A stretch of 50,102 nucleotides of DNA. It comes from an uncultured Gammaproteobacteria bacterium (GTDB lineage Bacteria > Pseudomonadota > Gammaproteobacteria > Pseudomonadales > Azotimanducaceae). Positions 36,149-45,559 of the stretch are shown piece after piece; positions within the stretch are counted from its first letter, which is position 1, and the number at the start of each line of letters is the position of its first letter. Under the pieces are notes generated by a model, which worked only from the letters and a program-made list of their open reading frames with translations, made no database searches and had not been told where the DNA came from. The position numbers and the translations under genes were made by a program. The stretch covers positions 1 through 50,102 of the forward strand of contig CAJWQG010000025.1 in assembly GCA_913045175.1 (NCBI GenBank), written 5' to 3'.

Positions 36149-37908
36149 TCGAGCAGATCCTCACAGACTTTCATTTTCTCAGACCGGAATGGTTCTACGC
36201 CGTCATCCCTGTGCTTATCCTGTACCTGTTATTGAAGTATCGGCAAAGCAACAGCAGCAACTGGGAAAAAGCGATCGATGCATCGTTACTTCCACACCTG
36301 CTTGATAACCCTGACGGCGAAATCAGCAAAAGCCCGCTAACATTGGTTTTCGTCGCGTGGCTGCTGGCAATCGTTGCGCTCGCCGGACCGGTGTGGCAAA
36401 AAACCGAGCAGCCAGTGCACGAGCGCGAAGATGCCCTGGTGATTCTGTTTGACCTCACCAAATCCATGTACGCTGACGACGTCAAACCAACACGACTCGT
36501 CCGTGCAAGACGGAAGCTTCAGGACCTTCTCAATATGCGTGACGAAGGCGTCACCGGGCTGATAGTGTTCGCCGGTGACGCACATGTGGTGTCTCCATTG
36601 ACAGATGACACCGCCACCATCATTTCAATGATTCCTGCGATAACACCCAACATCATGCCCGCGACAGGCAGCCAGATTGCACCGGCTCTGGAGCGCGCAG
36701 TAACACTATTTGAAGATGCCGGCGTTGCCAGCGGTCGCATTCTTATCATCACCGACGAAATCCGTGACATCGCGGAAGCGCAGTCGGTTGCTCGCTCCCA
36801 CCGCTTTTCCTATCCCATCTCAGTGATGTCAGTTGGCAGCAGTGATGGCGCACCTATCCCACTCACCCCAGGCCGGCCTAACTCCGGATTTATTAAAGAC
36901 CGTAGTGGAAATCTGGTCATCGCGAGAGTGGATCTAAGCCAGTTACAGGACTTTGCCACGGTAGCAGGTGGACGATTTACACCGATGACCCTGACGGATG
37001 AAGACATTGAATATCTGCTTGCGCCAGACCCGTTACTGATCAATGAAGAGTTTCGTACGCTGGAACGCGACTTCGACATCTGGCATGAGGAAGGTCCCTG
37101 GTTGCTACTGTTATTGTTACCACTGGCGAGCCTCGCGTTTCGACGCGGCTGGGTTTGGAGCATCGCGCTCCTCCTCGTGCTACCAGCGCCGCAGAGCTAT
37201 GCCCTGGAATGGGCTGACCTCTGGCAAACCAAAGACGAACAGGGCCTCGCCGCACTGCAAAAAGGTGATGCCGAACGTGCCTCGAGCTTATTCGAAAGTC
37301 CCGACTGGAAAGGTTCCGCCCTGTATCGTGGACAGAACTTTCAGGATGCTGCAGGTGAGTTCGCCAATATTGAAACCACAGATGGTCGCTATAACCTGGG
37401 CAATGCATTCGCCAAGCAAGGTCGGTTGGAAGAAGCTATCGAAGTCTACGATGAAGCCCTGGCCCTGGACCCTGACAACGAAGATGCCGCATTTAACAAA
37501 AAGCTCGTAGAAGACCTGTTACAGCAACAGCAGCAACAACAAAATCAGGATCAGCAAAACCAGGATCAACAGGACCAGGAGCAACAAGACCAGGAGAACC
37601 AGCAAAACGCTGATAGCGAGCAACAGGACAGCGACGAGCAGGACCAGCAACAGGCACAGCAGGACGAACAGCAGCAACAAGAACAGCAACAACAAGAAAA
37701 AGAACAGCAGCAGGAACAAGAGTTGGCAGAGGAAGAGCTTTCAGAGGAGGACAAGGCGCTGGACAGCGAGGAAGAACAGGCGCTCAAACAATGGCTACGC
37801 CGGGTTCCCGATGATCCAGGCGGCCTACTCCGAAGAAAATTTCAGAAACAGCATGAAGACAGATTGAGGGAGGGCCAAATCCTCCAATCTCAGAGCGGGG
37901 ACTGGTAA
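36145..37908 (+). CDS. batB: BatB/BatC fusion: VWA domain plus TPR and Gln-rich tail
   Basis: A 587-residue protein. Residues 1-340 are BatB-like: membrane helices near 15-30 and 65-80, a VWA domain with a variant MIDAS DLTKS (103-107), and a further helix near 310-330. Two TPR units follow (about 400-455; YNLGNAFAKQGRLEEAIEVY), as in BatC. Residues ~457-545 are a Gln/Asn/Asp/Glu-rich low-complexity tract encoded by CAG/CAA runs, then a short conserved C-terminus (LKQWLRRVPDDPGGLLRRKF) typical of this fusion. The TPR and Gln-rich parts likely lie in the periplasm. Confidence 0.9.
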   Translation: MIEQILTDFHFLRPEWFYAVIPVLILYLLLKYRQSNSSNWEKAIDASLLPHLLDNPDGEISKSPLTLVFVAWLLAIVALAGPVWQKTEQPVHEREDALVILFDLTKSMYADDVKPTRLVRARRKLQDLLNMRDEGVTGLIVFAGDAHVVSPLTDDTATIISMIPAITPNIMPATGSQIAPALERAVTLFEDAGVASGRILIITDEIRDIAEAQSVARSHRFSYPISVMSVGSSDGAPIPLTPGRPNSGFIKDRSGNLVIARVDLSQLQDFATVAGGRFTPMTLTDEDIEYLLAPDPLLINEEFRTLERDFDIWHEEGPWLLLLLLPLASLAFRRGWVWSIALLLVLPAPQSYALEWADLWQTKDEQGLAALQKGDAERASSLFESPDWKGSALYRGQNFQDAAGEFANIETTDGRYNLGNAFAKQGRLEEAIEVYDEALALDPDNEDAAFNKKLVEDLLQQQQQQQNQDQQNQDQQDQEQQDQENQQNADSEQQDSDEQDQQQAQQDEQQQQEQQQQEKEQQQEQELAEEELSEEDKALDSEEEQALKQWLRRVPDDPGGLLRRKFQKQHEDRLREGQILQSQSGDW

Positions 37909-37919
37909 GAGGAAAATAA

Positions 37920-39587
37920 ATGAGACTACTTCATTGGAACATCTGCATTGCAGCACTCGCGCTGGCCTTTGCGGCATCCAGCCACGGCAAGTTTACCGCG
38001 AGTGTTGACCGAACCGTGATCAGTGACCTGGAAAATGTGACGCTAACGATAAACGTCACGGGCGGTGGCTCGGCTCAACCCGATTTATCTGCGATCAGAG
38101 ACTTCGACCTTATCTCCCAGCAGTCGGGAAGCCGGACGGAAATCAATATGACCGGCGGTAACCAGCAGATGGTTCGTACCCAAACCTACACGGTGATTCT
38201 AGAGCCCAAGCGAACCGGTAAACTCCTGATCCCCAGGCTAACGATTGGCAATGAAACCACCAACGCGATAGTGATCAATGTGGTGTCACCCTCAGCGGCC
38301 GCGCAGCAGCGTGACGCACGTTTTGTATTCTTTGAAACCAAGGTGGATAAACCCACCGCCTATGTACAAAGCCAGGTCATCTACTCTGTCAGACTGTATT
38401 ACGCCGACGCGATCGGCGGCGACTTCCCGCCAGCCCCTGAATTGCCCGAAGCGGTGGTTGAACCACTGGAAGGAGAAATTCGAGACGAAGCTATGGTTAA
38501 TGGCCAGCGATTCGCATACCTTGAGAAGCGCTACGCGATTTTTCCACAAAAAAGTGGTTCCCTGACCATCCCGCGGGAAGTATTTCGCGGGGTACGTGGC
38601 CGTGGTGGATTTTTTAGTCAGCGGCAACAAGTGACTGCTGCATCAAGACCCATCAGCATCACGGTCAAACCGACGCCGGAATCCTTTACCGGCAATACAT
38701 GGATTGCCGCCAGATCCTTCAACCTGCTGGAACGGTGGACCGAAAACCCGCCGCAATTCAAGGTTGGAGAGCCCGTTAATCGAATCGTCGCTATGCACGC
38801 AGTAGGCCTCGCTGGCTCGCTTCTGCCGCTACTTGAGTCATTGGTACTAGACAATGTCAAAACCTATGCTGACCCACCCGTGACCGATGAGAATGTTAGC
38901 GAAGCGGGCATTATTGCTTCAAATGTCACGACGGTCGGGATCGTTCCTACCAAAGCCAGGGCAATCACGTTGCCGGAAATCCGTATCCCCTGGTGGAACA
39001 CCGAGTCGGATAGGGAGGAAGTCGCCATCATTCCTGCAGCAATCTACGAGGTGATGCCCGCGGATGGCGCCGCGGTCGCCCCACCCACGGTCACCGTTCC
39101 GCTGACCGAGATTAATCAACCCGTCGCTGTGGAAGAAACCATTTCTCATGCCTGGATCGTTGCTTTAATCGCACTTGGCTTCTTGTGGTTATTCAGTACG
39201 TGGCAATGGCTGAGTGTGCGACAGCAATTAAAAGCGCTCAAAGAAGATAGTCAGCAAGACAACTTCGAGGTCGTCGAGCCAAATGAAGACAATCTGTTCA
39301 AGGAACTTACCAGGGCGTGCAAAGCGAACCGCGCTGCTGACACCCATCGTTACCTGTTTCTGTGGAGTAACGCGCGATTCAGGACAGGTTCACTACAGGA
39401 GCTACGCGCACAATTGCAGCAAGATGACCTGGACGATGAAATTGATGCCCTTGAAGAAGCACTCTACGCAGAGGGTTCCAGTACCAATTGGCACGGAAGC
39501 AATTTGCTCAAGGTCGTAAAACAATTGCGGAATGCCAAACAACAGAAAGTTAAATCGCGAGATTTGATGGATACGGTTAATCCCTAA
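37920..39587 (+). CDS. batD: BatD oxygen-tolerance family protein
   Basis: A 555-residue envelope protein with a signal peptide (about 1-24), BatD blocks (VDRTVISDLENVTLTINV, FDLISQQSGSRTEIN, VRLYYADAIGGDFPPAPELP), beta-rich periplasmic domains, and one C-terminal membrane helix near 410-430 followed by a cytoplasmic helical tail. It is the last gene of the moxR-bat operon, 11 bp after batB/C. It ends about 60 bp from the convergent pepN. Confidence 0.9.
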   Translation: MRLLHWNICIAALALAFAASSHGKFTASVDRTVISDLENVTLTINVTGGGSAQPDLSAIRDFDLISQQSGSRTEINMTGGNQQMVRTQTYTVILEPKRTGKLLIPRLTIGNETTNAIVINVVSPSAAAQQRDARFVFFETKVDKPTAYVQSQVIYSVRLYYADAIGGDFPPAPELPEAVVEPLEGEIRDEAMVNGQRFAYLEKRYAIFPQKSGSLTIPREVFRGVRGRGGFFSQRQQVTAASRPISITVKPTPESFTGNTWIAARSFNLLERWTENPPQFKVGEPVNRIVAMHAVGLAGSLLPLLESLVLDNVKTYADPPVTDENVSEAGIIASNVTTVGIVPTKARAITLPEIRIPWWNTESDREEVAIIPAAIYEVMPADGAAVAPPTVTVPLTEINQPVAVEETISHAWIVALIALGFLWLFSTWQWLSVRQQLKALKEDSQQDNFEVVEPNEDNLFKELTRACKANRAADTHRYLFLWSNARFRTGSLQELRAQLQQDDLDDEIDALEEALYAEGSSTNWHGSNLLKVVKQLRNAKQQKVKSRDLMDTVNP

Positions 39588-39644
39588 GGCTGTCTATGAC
39601 AACACGCTCAGGGCTGTTCACAGAAACAACCGCTCAGGGCTATT

Positions 39645-42344
39645 CTACACCAGACTCTTGGTGACGACTTCGTATACATCGGGCGACAGGTTCGGCGTAT
39701 CTTTGATCCTGGTCAGCTCTTTTTTCATTTGCGCCTGTCGGTCTTCACCAAACTTGCGCCAGCGAGTTAATGGCCCCAGTATTCGGGCCGCAATCATCGG
39801 GTTGATGGCATTTACTTCGATCACTCGATCTGCCAAGAACGCATAACCCGCGCCATCTGCCTGATGAAAGTTGACGTTCTGATTAGTAAAGCCTGTAATC
39901 AGCGAGCGAAATCTATTGGGATTCTTGATATCAAAAGCCTCGTGCTGCAGCAACGCGGTCACCTTATCCAGAGTCCCCGGTAGTCTGCATGACGCCTGAA
40001 TGGTGAACCACATATCAATGACCAACGCCTCGTTTGCCCAACGATTGTAAAATTCGACCAGCGCCTTCTCCTTCGCGGCCTGGGCATCCGGCGAAGGCAA
40101 GCCGACCAGCGCGCGTAATGCGGCAGAGGTATCGGTCATATTGTCGGCGCGTTCAAACTGTTCCACGCATGTGGGCGCCATCTCTGTGTCATCAGAACAC
40201 ATGAGGTATGCCAACGCCGTGTTCTTAAGCGCACGCCGTGCCATCGCCTCGGCTGTCGGCTCGTAGGGTTCATCAGACTGATTCAATCGATAGACGGATA
40301 GGAATACGCCGGATAGCTGTCGTGCAATCTCGGTTCGCACTGCCTCGCGAGCCTGATGGATTGCTTCCGGATCAGCAATCGTCACAAGTTCCGCCAAATA
40401 GCCCTCATCAGGCAACATCAGCATCTCGGCAATCATGGCTTTATCCAAAGCCGGGTCATTGTCCCGAGCAATCGCCTCACTGAGATTACTATCAAACGCC
40501 TCAATCAGACGCTTATCAATGGTTAAAGCCTGATCGCTCTCTCCCGCCTGAATCTGCGACACAACTTCCTGGATCACCCCGACACCTAATCGCTGCCCCG
40601 CTTCCCATCGGGCAAACCCGTCACTGTCGTGACTCATCAGAAAAGTGAGCTGATCACGCGAATAGCCATAGTTCAGCTTTACCGGTGCTGAGAACCCCCG
40701 CAACAAAGATGGCGTTGGCTCCTTTTTAATACCCGCAAAAGTATATTGCTGCGTGGACTCTGTAAGATTAAGCACCGCGGTGTAAGACCCTTCATCCTCA
40801 TTGATACTCGACACATCCAACCCGTCGGCACCGAAACGAATGTCATTACCCGTTTCGTCCAGCAGCCCCACAGCAAACGGCATGTGATAAGGATCCTTCA
40901 CCTCCTGACCTGGCGTCGGAGGACAGGACTGCGCAACCGTCAACGTAAACGTTTCAGTAGCCGCATCGTAATCACTGGTGACGTCAAGCACTGGCGTGCC
41001 GGATTGGCTATACCAGGCACGAAACTGTTCAAGGTCTACCTCGTTGGCATCTTCCATGGCACGCACAAAATCTTCCGTCGTCACCGCCTGCCCATCATGA
41101 CGGTCAAAGTAGAGATCGGTACCTTTACGGAAACGTTCGGCACCAAGCAGCGTCTTGATCATACGAACCACCTCGGCGCCCTTCTCGTACACCGTGGCGG
41201 TATAAAAATTATTGATCTCGATGTAAGAATCCGGCCGGATGGAATGCGCCATGGGACCTGCGTCCTCAGGGAACTGAGCGTTACGGAGCGTATCAACATC
41301 AGCTACACGGCATACCGTTTCGGACCCCAAATCCGAAGAAAAGTGTTGATCGCGCATCACCGTGAAGCCTTCTTTCAGGCTCAGCTGAAACCAGTCCCGA
41401 CAGGTCACTCGATTACCGGACCAGTTGTGGAAATACTCGTGCGCGACCACACCCTCGACTCGGTGATAACCCGCATCAGTTGTCGTATCCGGCCTTGCCA
41501 AAACACAGGACGTATTGAAAACGTTGAGGCCCTTATTCTCCATCGCGCCCATATTGAACGTATCGACCGCTACGATCATAAAAATATCGAGGTCATACTC
41601 TCGTCCATAGGTTGCCTCGTCCCACGCCATCGAATTTTTCAGGCTTTCCATCGCAAAATCGACCTTGTCGATATTGTGCGCCTCGGTAAATATCCGCAAC
41701 GTAACGTCACGCCCACTCATGGTCTTAAACGTATCCTCGATATGCTGAAGGTCGCCAGCGACCAGCGCGAAAAGATAAGCCGGCTTCATAAACGGGTCTT
41801 CCCAGGTGACCCAGTGGCGCTCACCCTCTTCGCCGCGCGCCACATCGTTCCCGTTGGAAAGTAAAATTGGATAGTTCTCTTTGTTCGCCACCACCGTGGT
41901 GCGGAACTTCGACATCACATCAGGACGATCCGCGTACCAGGTAATATTCCGAAAGCCCTCTGCCTCGCACTGGGTGCAAAACATATCACCGGATTTGTAG
42001 AGACCTTCAAGCGCCGTATTTTCCTGCGGCTTGATCTCTACCCTGGTCTTAAGACTAAACGCTTCAGGCACGTCAAAAATCGTCAGGGAGGCGTCGTCCA
42101 CGCCGTATTGATTGGACAGCAGCTCGCGCCCATCAATCGCCACACTACGCGTGTCTAACGAACCACCATCCAGCACAAGGTCATTCTCGGACGTCATCGC
42201 ATCCGAGTTACGTCTAATCTGCAATGTTGCGGTTACCACGGTGACATCTTCATTGATGTCAAAGTGCAGCTCCGTCTCATCAATCAGGAAAGTGGGTACC
42301 TGATAGTCTTTTAGATGGATTGCCTTGGGCTGGCCTTCTTTCAT
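39645..42344 (-). CDS. pepN: Aminopeptidase N (M1 family)
   Basis: An 899-residue M1 metallopeptidase. The substrate motif GAMENKGLNVFN is present and the zinc site is HEYFH (302-306) in VVAHEYFHNWSGNRVT, with the third ligand Glu about 19 residues on. The DUF3458 Ig-like and C-terminal helical domains complete the E. coli PepN architecture (870 residues). The open frame extends to a GTG at 42437, but ATG 42344 gives MKEGQPKAIHLKDYQVP, matching the family start. ATG 42386 is also possible. It removes N-terminal amino acids from peptides in the cytosol. Confidence 0.95.
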   Translation of the reverse strand: MKEGQPKAIHLKDYQVPTFLIDETELHFDINEDVTVVTATLQIRRNSDAMTSENDLVLDGGSLDTRSVAIDGRELLSNQYGVDDASLTIFDVPEAFSLKTRVEIKPQENTALEGLYKSGDMFCTQCEAEGFRNITWYADRPDVMSKFRTTVVANKENYPILLSNGNDVARGEEGERHWVTWEDPFMKPAYLFALVAGDLQHIEDTFKTMSGRDVTLRIFTEAHNIDKVDFAMESLKNSMAWDEATYGREYDLDIFMIVAVDTFNMGAMENKGLNVFNTSCVLARPDTTTDAGYHRVEGVVAHEYFHNWSGNRVTCRDWFQLSLKEGFTVMRDQHFSSDLGSETVCRVADVDTLRNAQFPEDAGPMAHSIRPDSYIEINNFYTATVYEKGAEVVRMIKTLLGAERFRKGTDLYFDRHDGQAVTTEDFVRAMEDANEVDLEQFRAWYSQSGTPVLDVTSDYDAATETFTLTVAQSCPPTPGQEVKDPYHMPFAVGLLDETGNDIRFGADGLDVSSINEDEGSYTAVLNLTESTQQYTFAGIKKEPTPSLLRGFSAPVKLNYGYSRDQLTFLMSHDSDGFARWEAGQRLGVGVIQEVVSQIQAGESDQALTIDKRLIEAFDSNLSEAIARDNDPALDKAMIAEMLMLPDEGYLAELVTIADPEAIHQAREAVRTEIARQLSGVFLSVYRLNQSDEPYEPTAEAMARRALKNTALAYLMCSDDTEMAPTCVEQFERADNMTDTSAALRALVGLPSPDAQAAKEKALVEFYNRWANEALVIDMWFTIQASCRLPGTLDKVTALLQHEAFDIKNPNRFRSLITGFTNQNVNFHQADGAGYAFLADRVIEVNAINPMIAARILGPLTRWRKFGEDRQAQMKKELTRIKDTPNLSPDVYEVVTKSLV

Positions 42345-42430
42345 AGCGTCTACTTCATCTTCCAGAAACCAGGAATTGTAACGCATTCCGATTGGCACCA
42401 AGAGATCCTTCGGCCCTACGGGCCTCAGGA

Positions 42431-42476
42431 TGACCACGCATCCATTTAGCTGTTAAGCTAAATGGATGCGTGGTCA
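42431..42476. repeat. Perfect 21 bp inverted repeat between pepN and DUF2797 gene
   Basis: Bases 42431-42451 and 42456-42476 are exact reverse complements around GTTA. Each arm carries ATGCGTGGTCA reading outward. In the right arm this is the start codon and first codons (Met-Arg-Gly-His) of the DUF2797 gene. The left arm presents the same codons on the opposite strand. It could act as operator, hairpin at the translation start, or be a recent inverted duplication. Confidence 0.85.
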
Positions 42477-43320
42477 CCTAAGAAAAATGCTCGTCGAAGC
42501 TAACGACCCCATCGACTACTACCTGAAACTGGATGACGAACGCCTCCACCTCAACCCCCATATCGGCGCCAACGTCACGCTCACCTGGACCGGCACCATC
42601 ACCTGCATTAGCTGTGGCAATGAAACCCGCAAGAGTTACAGCCAGGGCCACTGCTACCCCTGCTTCAAGAAGCTCGCCTCCTGCGACCTCTGCGTAGTAA
42701 GCCCAGAACGCTGCCACTACGACGCAGGCACCTGTCGCGACCCGGACTGGGGAGAGTCCTTCTGCATGCAGCAGCATCTCGTTTATCTTGCCAATTCATC
42801 AGGCATCAAGGTTGGCATTACCAAAGAAGCAAACCTGCCCACCCGATGGATTGACCAGGGCGCTGTGCAGGCAATACCGGTGATCGCGGTACAAACTCGC
42901 CAGCAATCCGGTTTTGTGGAAGTTGCCTTCAAAAACCACATCAGTGACAAAACCCAGTGGCAGAGAATGCTTAAAGCCGACGCCCCTCACATCGACATGC
43001 AAAAGATCAGAGATGACCTTTTAGCGACGATTGAGCCAGAACTGGATGCGTTACGGCAGCGATTCGGTATCCAGGCAATCCAGCCACTCACCGGTGACAC
43101 ACAGATATTCCACTACCCCGTGCAGCAGTATACCACCAAGGTCAGCTCGATGAGCTTCGACAAAACACCGGATGTTGGTGGCGCCCTACTCGGCATCAAG
43201 GGTCAGTACCTAATTTTCGATACCGGTGTTATTAACCTGCGCAAATTTACCGGGTATGAAATCGAGTTTAGTGCAGGAGCAGAAAAGGCAGAGCGCGGCA
43301 GACAGCTTTCCCTACTATAA
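42466..43320 (+). CDS. DUF2797 zinc-ribbon protein
   Basis: A 284-residue DUF2797 protein. The N-terminal zinc-binding part includes CISCG, CYPCF, CDLC, CHY and TCRDPDWGESFC. A GIY-YIG-like segment follows (VYLANSSGIKVGITKEANLP and TRWIDQGA). The start MRGHLRKM matches related proteins, so the ATG inside the palindrome is preferred; ATG 42487 is the fallback. No Shine-Dalgarno is seen because the upstream bases belong to the palindrome. The function of the family is unknown to me; nucleic-acid binding is plausible. It is followed by repeat copy B. Confidence 0.88.
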   Translation: MRGHLRKMLVEANDPIDYYLKLDDERLHLNPHIGANVTLTWTGTITCISCGNETRKSYSQGHCYPCFKKLASCDLCVVSPERCHYDAGTCRDPDWGESFCMQQHLVYLANSSGIKVGITKEANLPTRWIDQGAVQAIPVIAVQTRQQSGFVEVAFKNHISDKTQWQRMLKADAPHIDMQKIRDDLLATIEPELDALRQRFGIQAIQPLTGDTQIFHYPVQQYTTKVSSMSFDKTPDVGGALLGIKGQYLIFDTGVINLRKFTGYEIEFSAGAEKAERGRQLSLL

Positions 43321-43340
43321 AAACCTACTCTAGCCCGAAT

Positions 43341-43532
43341 GGCACACCTGCTGTCGGTCATACAGCAGCTGGTCATGGGGCTTGTTTTTCGTAGCCTTCA
43401 GGCGCAGCGCCAAAATGGAGGAGCGAGGGGTGCCGCCATCGGACCTGAAAGGGCTTGCGGAGGAGTTGAGGGCAACCCGGAGAGTCGCAAGCCGTGGAGA
43501 AAAACAACCCCCAGGCCCGGCTGCGAACAGCC
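43341..43532. repeat. Palindromic-ended intergenic repeat, copy B (inverted relative to A)
   Basis: Reverse-complement counterpart of 2824-2997. The 25 bp terminal inverted repeats are at 43366-43390 and 43499-43523, and homology to copy A extends about 10-25 bp beyond them on both sides. It is about 15-20 bp longer than copy A in the interior. It begins 20 bp after the DUF2797 stop codon, again just behind a gene. No coding capacity is supported. Confidence 0.8.
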
Positions 43533-43554
43533 TTGATGAAGCCTAAGTCCCATT

Positions 43555-44421
43555 CTACTCCGGCCCTTCTTGCGCAGGCCGAAACAGAACCCCCGCGACG
43601 CCACCAACCAAAAGACCACCAATAAGCCCCCCAAGATGGGCGCCATTCGCTAAGACCCCAAGCCCCAGCATATCAATCGCTCCTGTAAAACCAATCGCGA
43701 GATAGACGAACATAAAGATGTAGAGACCCGGAGCCAGCCCCGTTGAGCGGCTGGGCACCAGGCGACTCCATACGAGGCTGTAGCCAAGATAGCCGAATAC
43801 GACTCCGGACATGCCACCGAAAAACGAAGGCCCGTACATGTAGTACTGCAGAAAATTGGCCATCAGTGAACTCACCAGGGTCACCAATAATAGTACTGAG
43901 GCATTGTTAATGATCTCGATGCGACGACCCACTTCCCAAACCCAGAGCAAATTAAACACAATGTGCAACCAGCCAAAATGAATAAACATGGGCGTTAACA
44001 GTCGCCAGTATTGCCCGGTCTCGATGGTGTAAGCGAGATCACCAAAATACACTCGTTCGCCATCAAGCTGAAAATCAACGAATGTTAGTAGCTGCAAAAG
44101 CCCGCCATCGTCGCCTATACGCTGCGTCAGGGGAAAGATCATGGCGTTGACAAGAATCAAGGCCATCGTCAAAGGAAAGCGTAGGATGAGCGATAAGGGA
44201 TTGAACGTTGAAGCACGAACGGTTTTTGGCAAATCGGGTAAGGTGCCCGATTTATACGCATCAAACAGCTTCTGGAGCTGATCTACATGGGCCTCTGAGG
44301 GTACCCATATGACCTGATTAACACCCTCCTCGGTAATCCTATGAGGCAGACCAAGTTGTTGTAAATATTGAGAAAAGTGGCTGAGATCTACATCCAGGTC
44401 GATCTCGAGGGCGGCAATCAT
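43555..44421 (-). CDS. Rhomboid family intramembrane serine protease
   Basis: A 288-residue protein with an N-terminal cytoplasmic rhomboid_N-like domain (residues ~1-65, GLPHRITEEGVNQVIWVP) and six or more membrane helices. The catalytic dyad is Ser205 in GGMSGVVFGYLG and His262 in NGAHLGGLIGG; the loop motif FIHFGWLHIVFN is also intact. The open frame extends to 44502, but ATG 44421 fits the domain's start. It cleaves membrane protein substrates within the inner membrane; the substrate is unknown. Confidence 0.92.
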   Translation of the reverse strand: MIAALEIDLDVDLSHFSQYLQQLGLPHRITEEGVNQVIWVPSEAHVDQLQKLFDAYKSGTLPDLPKTVRASTFNPLSLILRFPLTMALILVNAMIFPLTQRIGDDGGLLQLLTFVDFQLDGERVYFGDLAYTIETGQYWRLLTPMFIHFGWLHIVFNLLWVWEVGRRIEIINNASVLLLVTLVSSLMANFLQYYMYGPSFFGGMSGVVFGYLGYSLVWSRLVPSRSTGLAPGLYIFMFVYLAIGFTGAIDMLGLGVLANGAHLGGLIGGLLVGGVAGVLFRPAQEGPE

Positions 44422-44536
44422 AACAAGCCCGTCAATAGTGACTAAAGGTGAAAAGTTGTAATATGGACCCATACTAACACTGAATAGCAACACTGATCCC
44501 ATAGTGCACCTGAACCAAAAGGGAGATCATTACGTG

Positions 44537-45559
44537 ATGGAAAATGCAGATACTGAGGTACTGAACCAGCTGACCCGCTGGGTAGAAGCCGGCCAGATGG
44601 CGTGGCTATGTACCGTTGTCAAAACCTGGGGTTCGTCACCCCGCCCGATCGGCTCACTGCTATGTTGCAATGACGAAGGCCATGTTGCCGGTTCATTGTC
44701 CGGTGGCTGTATCGAAGAAGACCTGCTGGAACGACTAAAAGATGGAAAGCTCGCGACCGAAAAACCGGAGCTACTGATTTACGGCGCCACCGATGAAGAA
44801 GTGGAACGATTCCAATTGCCGTGCGGTGGCCAGTTACATGTGGTTATCGAGCCAATGGCAGATAAGAAACACCTGCCCGCGTTAAAGCAAATTGTGAACC
44901 GACTGGCAACGCGAGAATGTATCGAGCGCACCCTGGACGTTGCGACGGGCGACATGCAAGTAGAGGAGAAAGAGCGATTCAAACATCTGACGTTCGTTGG
45001 TGACTTCGAGAACAACGATAACGAAGGCAAGACCCTGACGCAGACCTATGGCCCCCGCTTCCAACTGTTTCTTATTGGTGCGGGTCAGGTCAGCATGTAT
45101 CTGGCGCAGTTTGCCCAGGCCCTGGACTACCACGTGGTCGTGTGTGACCCACGGGAGGACATGATTGAACAGTGGCCGATAGAAGGTGTGCAACTCATTA
45201 ACGATATGCCGGACGATGCGGTGCGAGCCAATGCAAACGATCACTTTTCAGCCATCATTGCGCTGACTCACGACCCACGAATCGATGATATGGGATTAAT
45301 GGAAGCACTGAAGACCGAAGCCTTCTTCGTCGGCGCAATGGGTTCAACCAGAACCTCTGCGAAACGGCGAGAAAGACTTGAGATACTGGACCTTACCAAG
45401 GAACAAATCGCCCGACTCCACGGCCCCGTCGGGCTTCCCATCGGCAGCAAAACACCGGCAGAGATTGCCATTGCCATCCTCGGACAACTCACAGCCCTGC
45501 GCTCAGCAAAGAAAGAGGAAGCACAAAGCGCAGACTTTCGCGAAGTTGCAGCAGGTTAA
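44537..45559 (+). CDS. XdhC/CoxI family protein
   Basis: A 340-residue XdhC-type protein. The N-terminal domain has VVKTWGSSPRPIGSLL and GSLSGGCIEEDLL; the C-terminal Rossmann domain has FLIGAGQVSMYLAQFAQ and FVGAMGSTRTSAKR. XdhC proteins deliver sulfurated molybdenum cofactor to xanthine dehydrogenase-type enzymes. ATG 44537 with GGGAG upstream is preferred over the earlier ATG at 44504. It abuts the MobA-like gene with no gap. No molybdenum hydroxylase subunits are in the window, so its client is elsewhere. Confidence 0.88.
   Translation: MENADTEVLNQLTRWVEAGQMAWLCTVVKTWGSSPRPIGSLLCCNDEGHVAGSLSGGCIEEDLLERLKDGKLATEKPELLIYGATDEEVERFQLPCGGQLHVVIEPMADKKHLPALKQIVNRLATRECIERTLDVATGDMQVEEKERFKHLTFVGDFENNDNEGKTLTQTYGPRFQLFLIGAGQVSMYLAQFAQALDYHVVVCDPREDMIEQWPIEGVQLINDMPDDAVRANANDHFSAIIALTHDPRIDDMGLMEALKTEAFFVGAMGSTRTSAKRRERLEILDLTKEQIARLHGPVGLPIGSKTPAEIAIAILGQLTALRSAKKEEAQSADFREVAAG

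Noticed and set aside
37519-37787. Leu/Ser/Cys-rich minus-strand open frames
   Set aside because: They are the complement of the CAG/CAA tract in batB/C, giving low-complexity shadows.
40746-41864. 372-codon open frame opposite pepN
   Set aside because: It lies fully within the well-supported pepN gene on the other strand and shows no family motif; typical antisense shadow.
43339-43646. Open frames on both strands over repeat copy B
   Set aside because: They are translations of the non-coding repeat and of the rhomboid 3' end.
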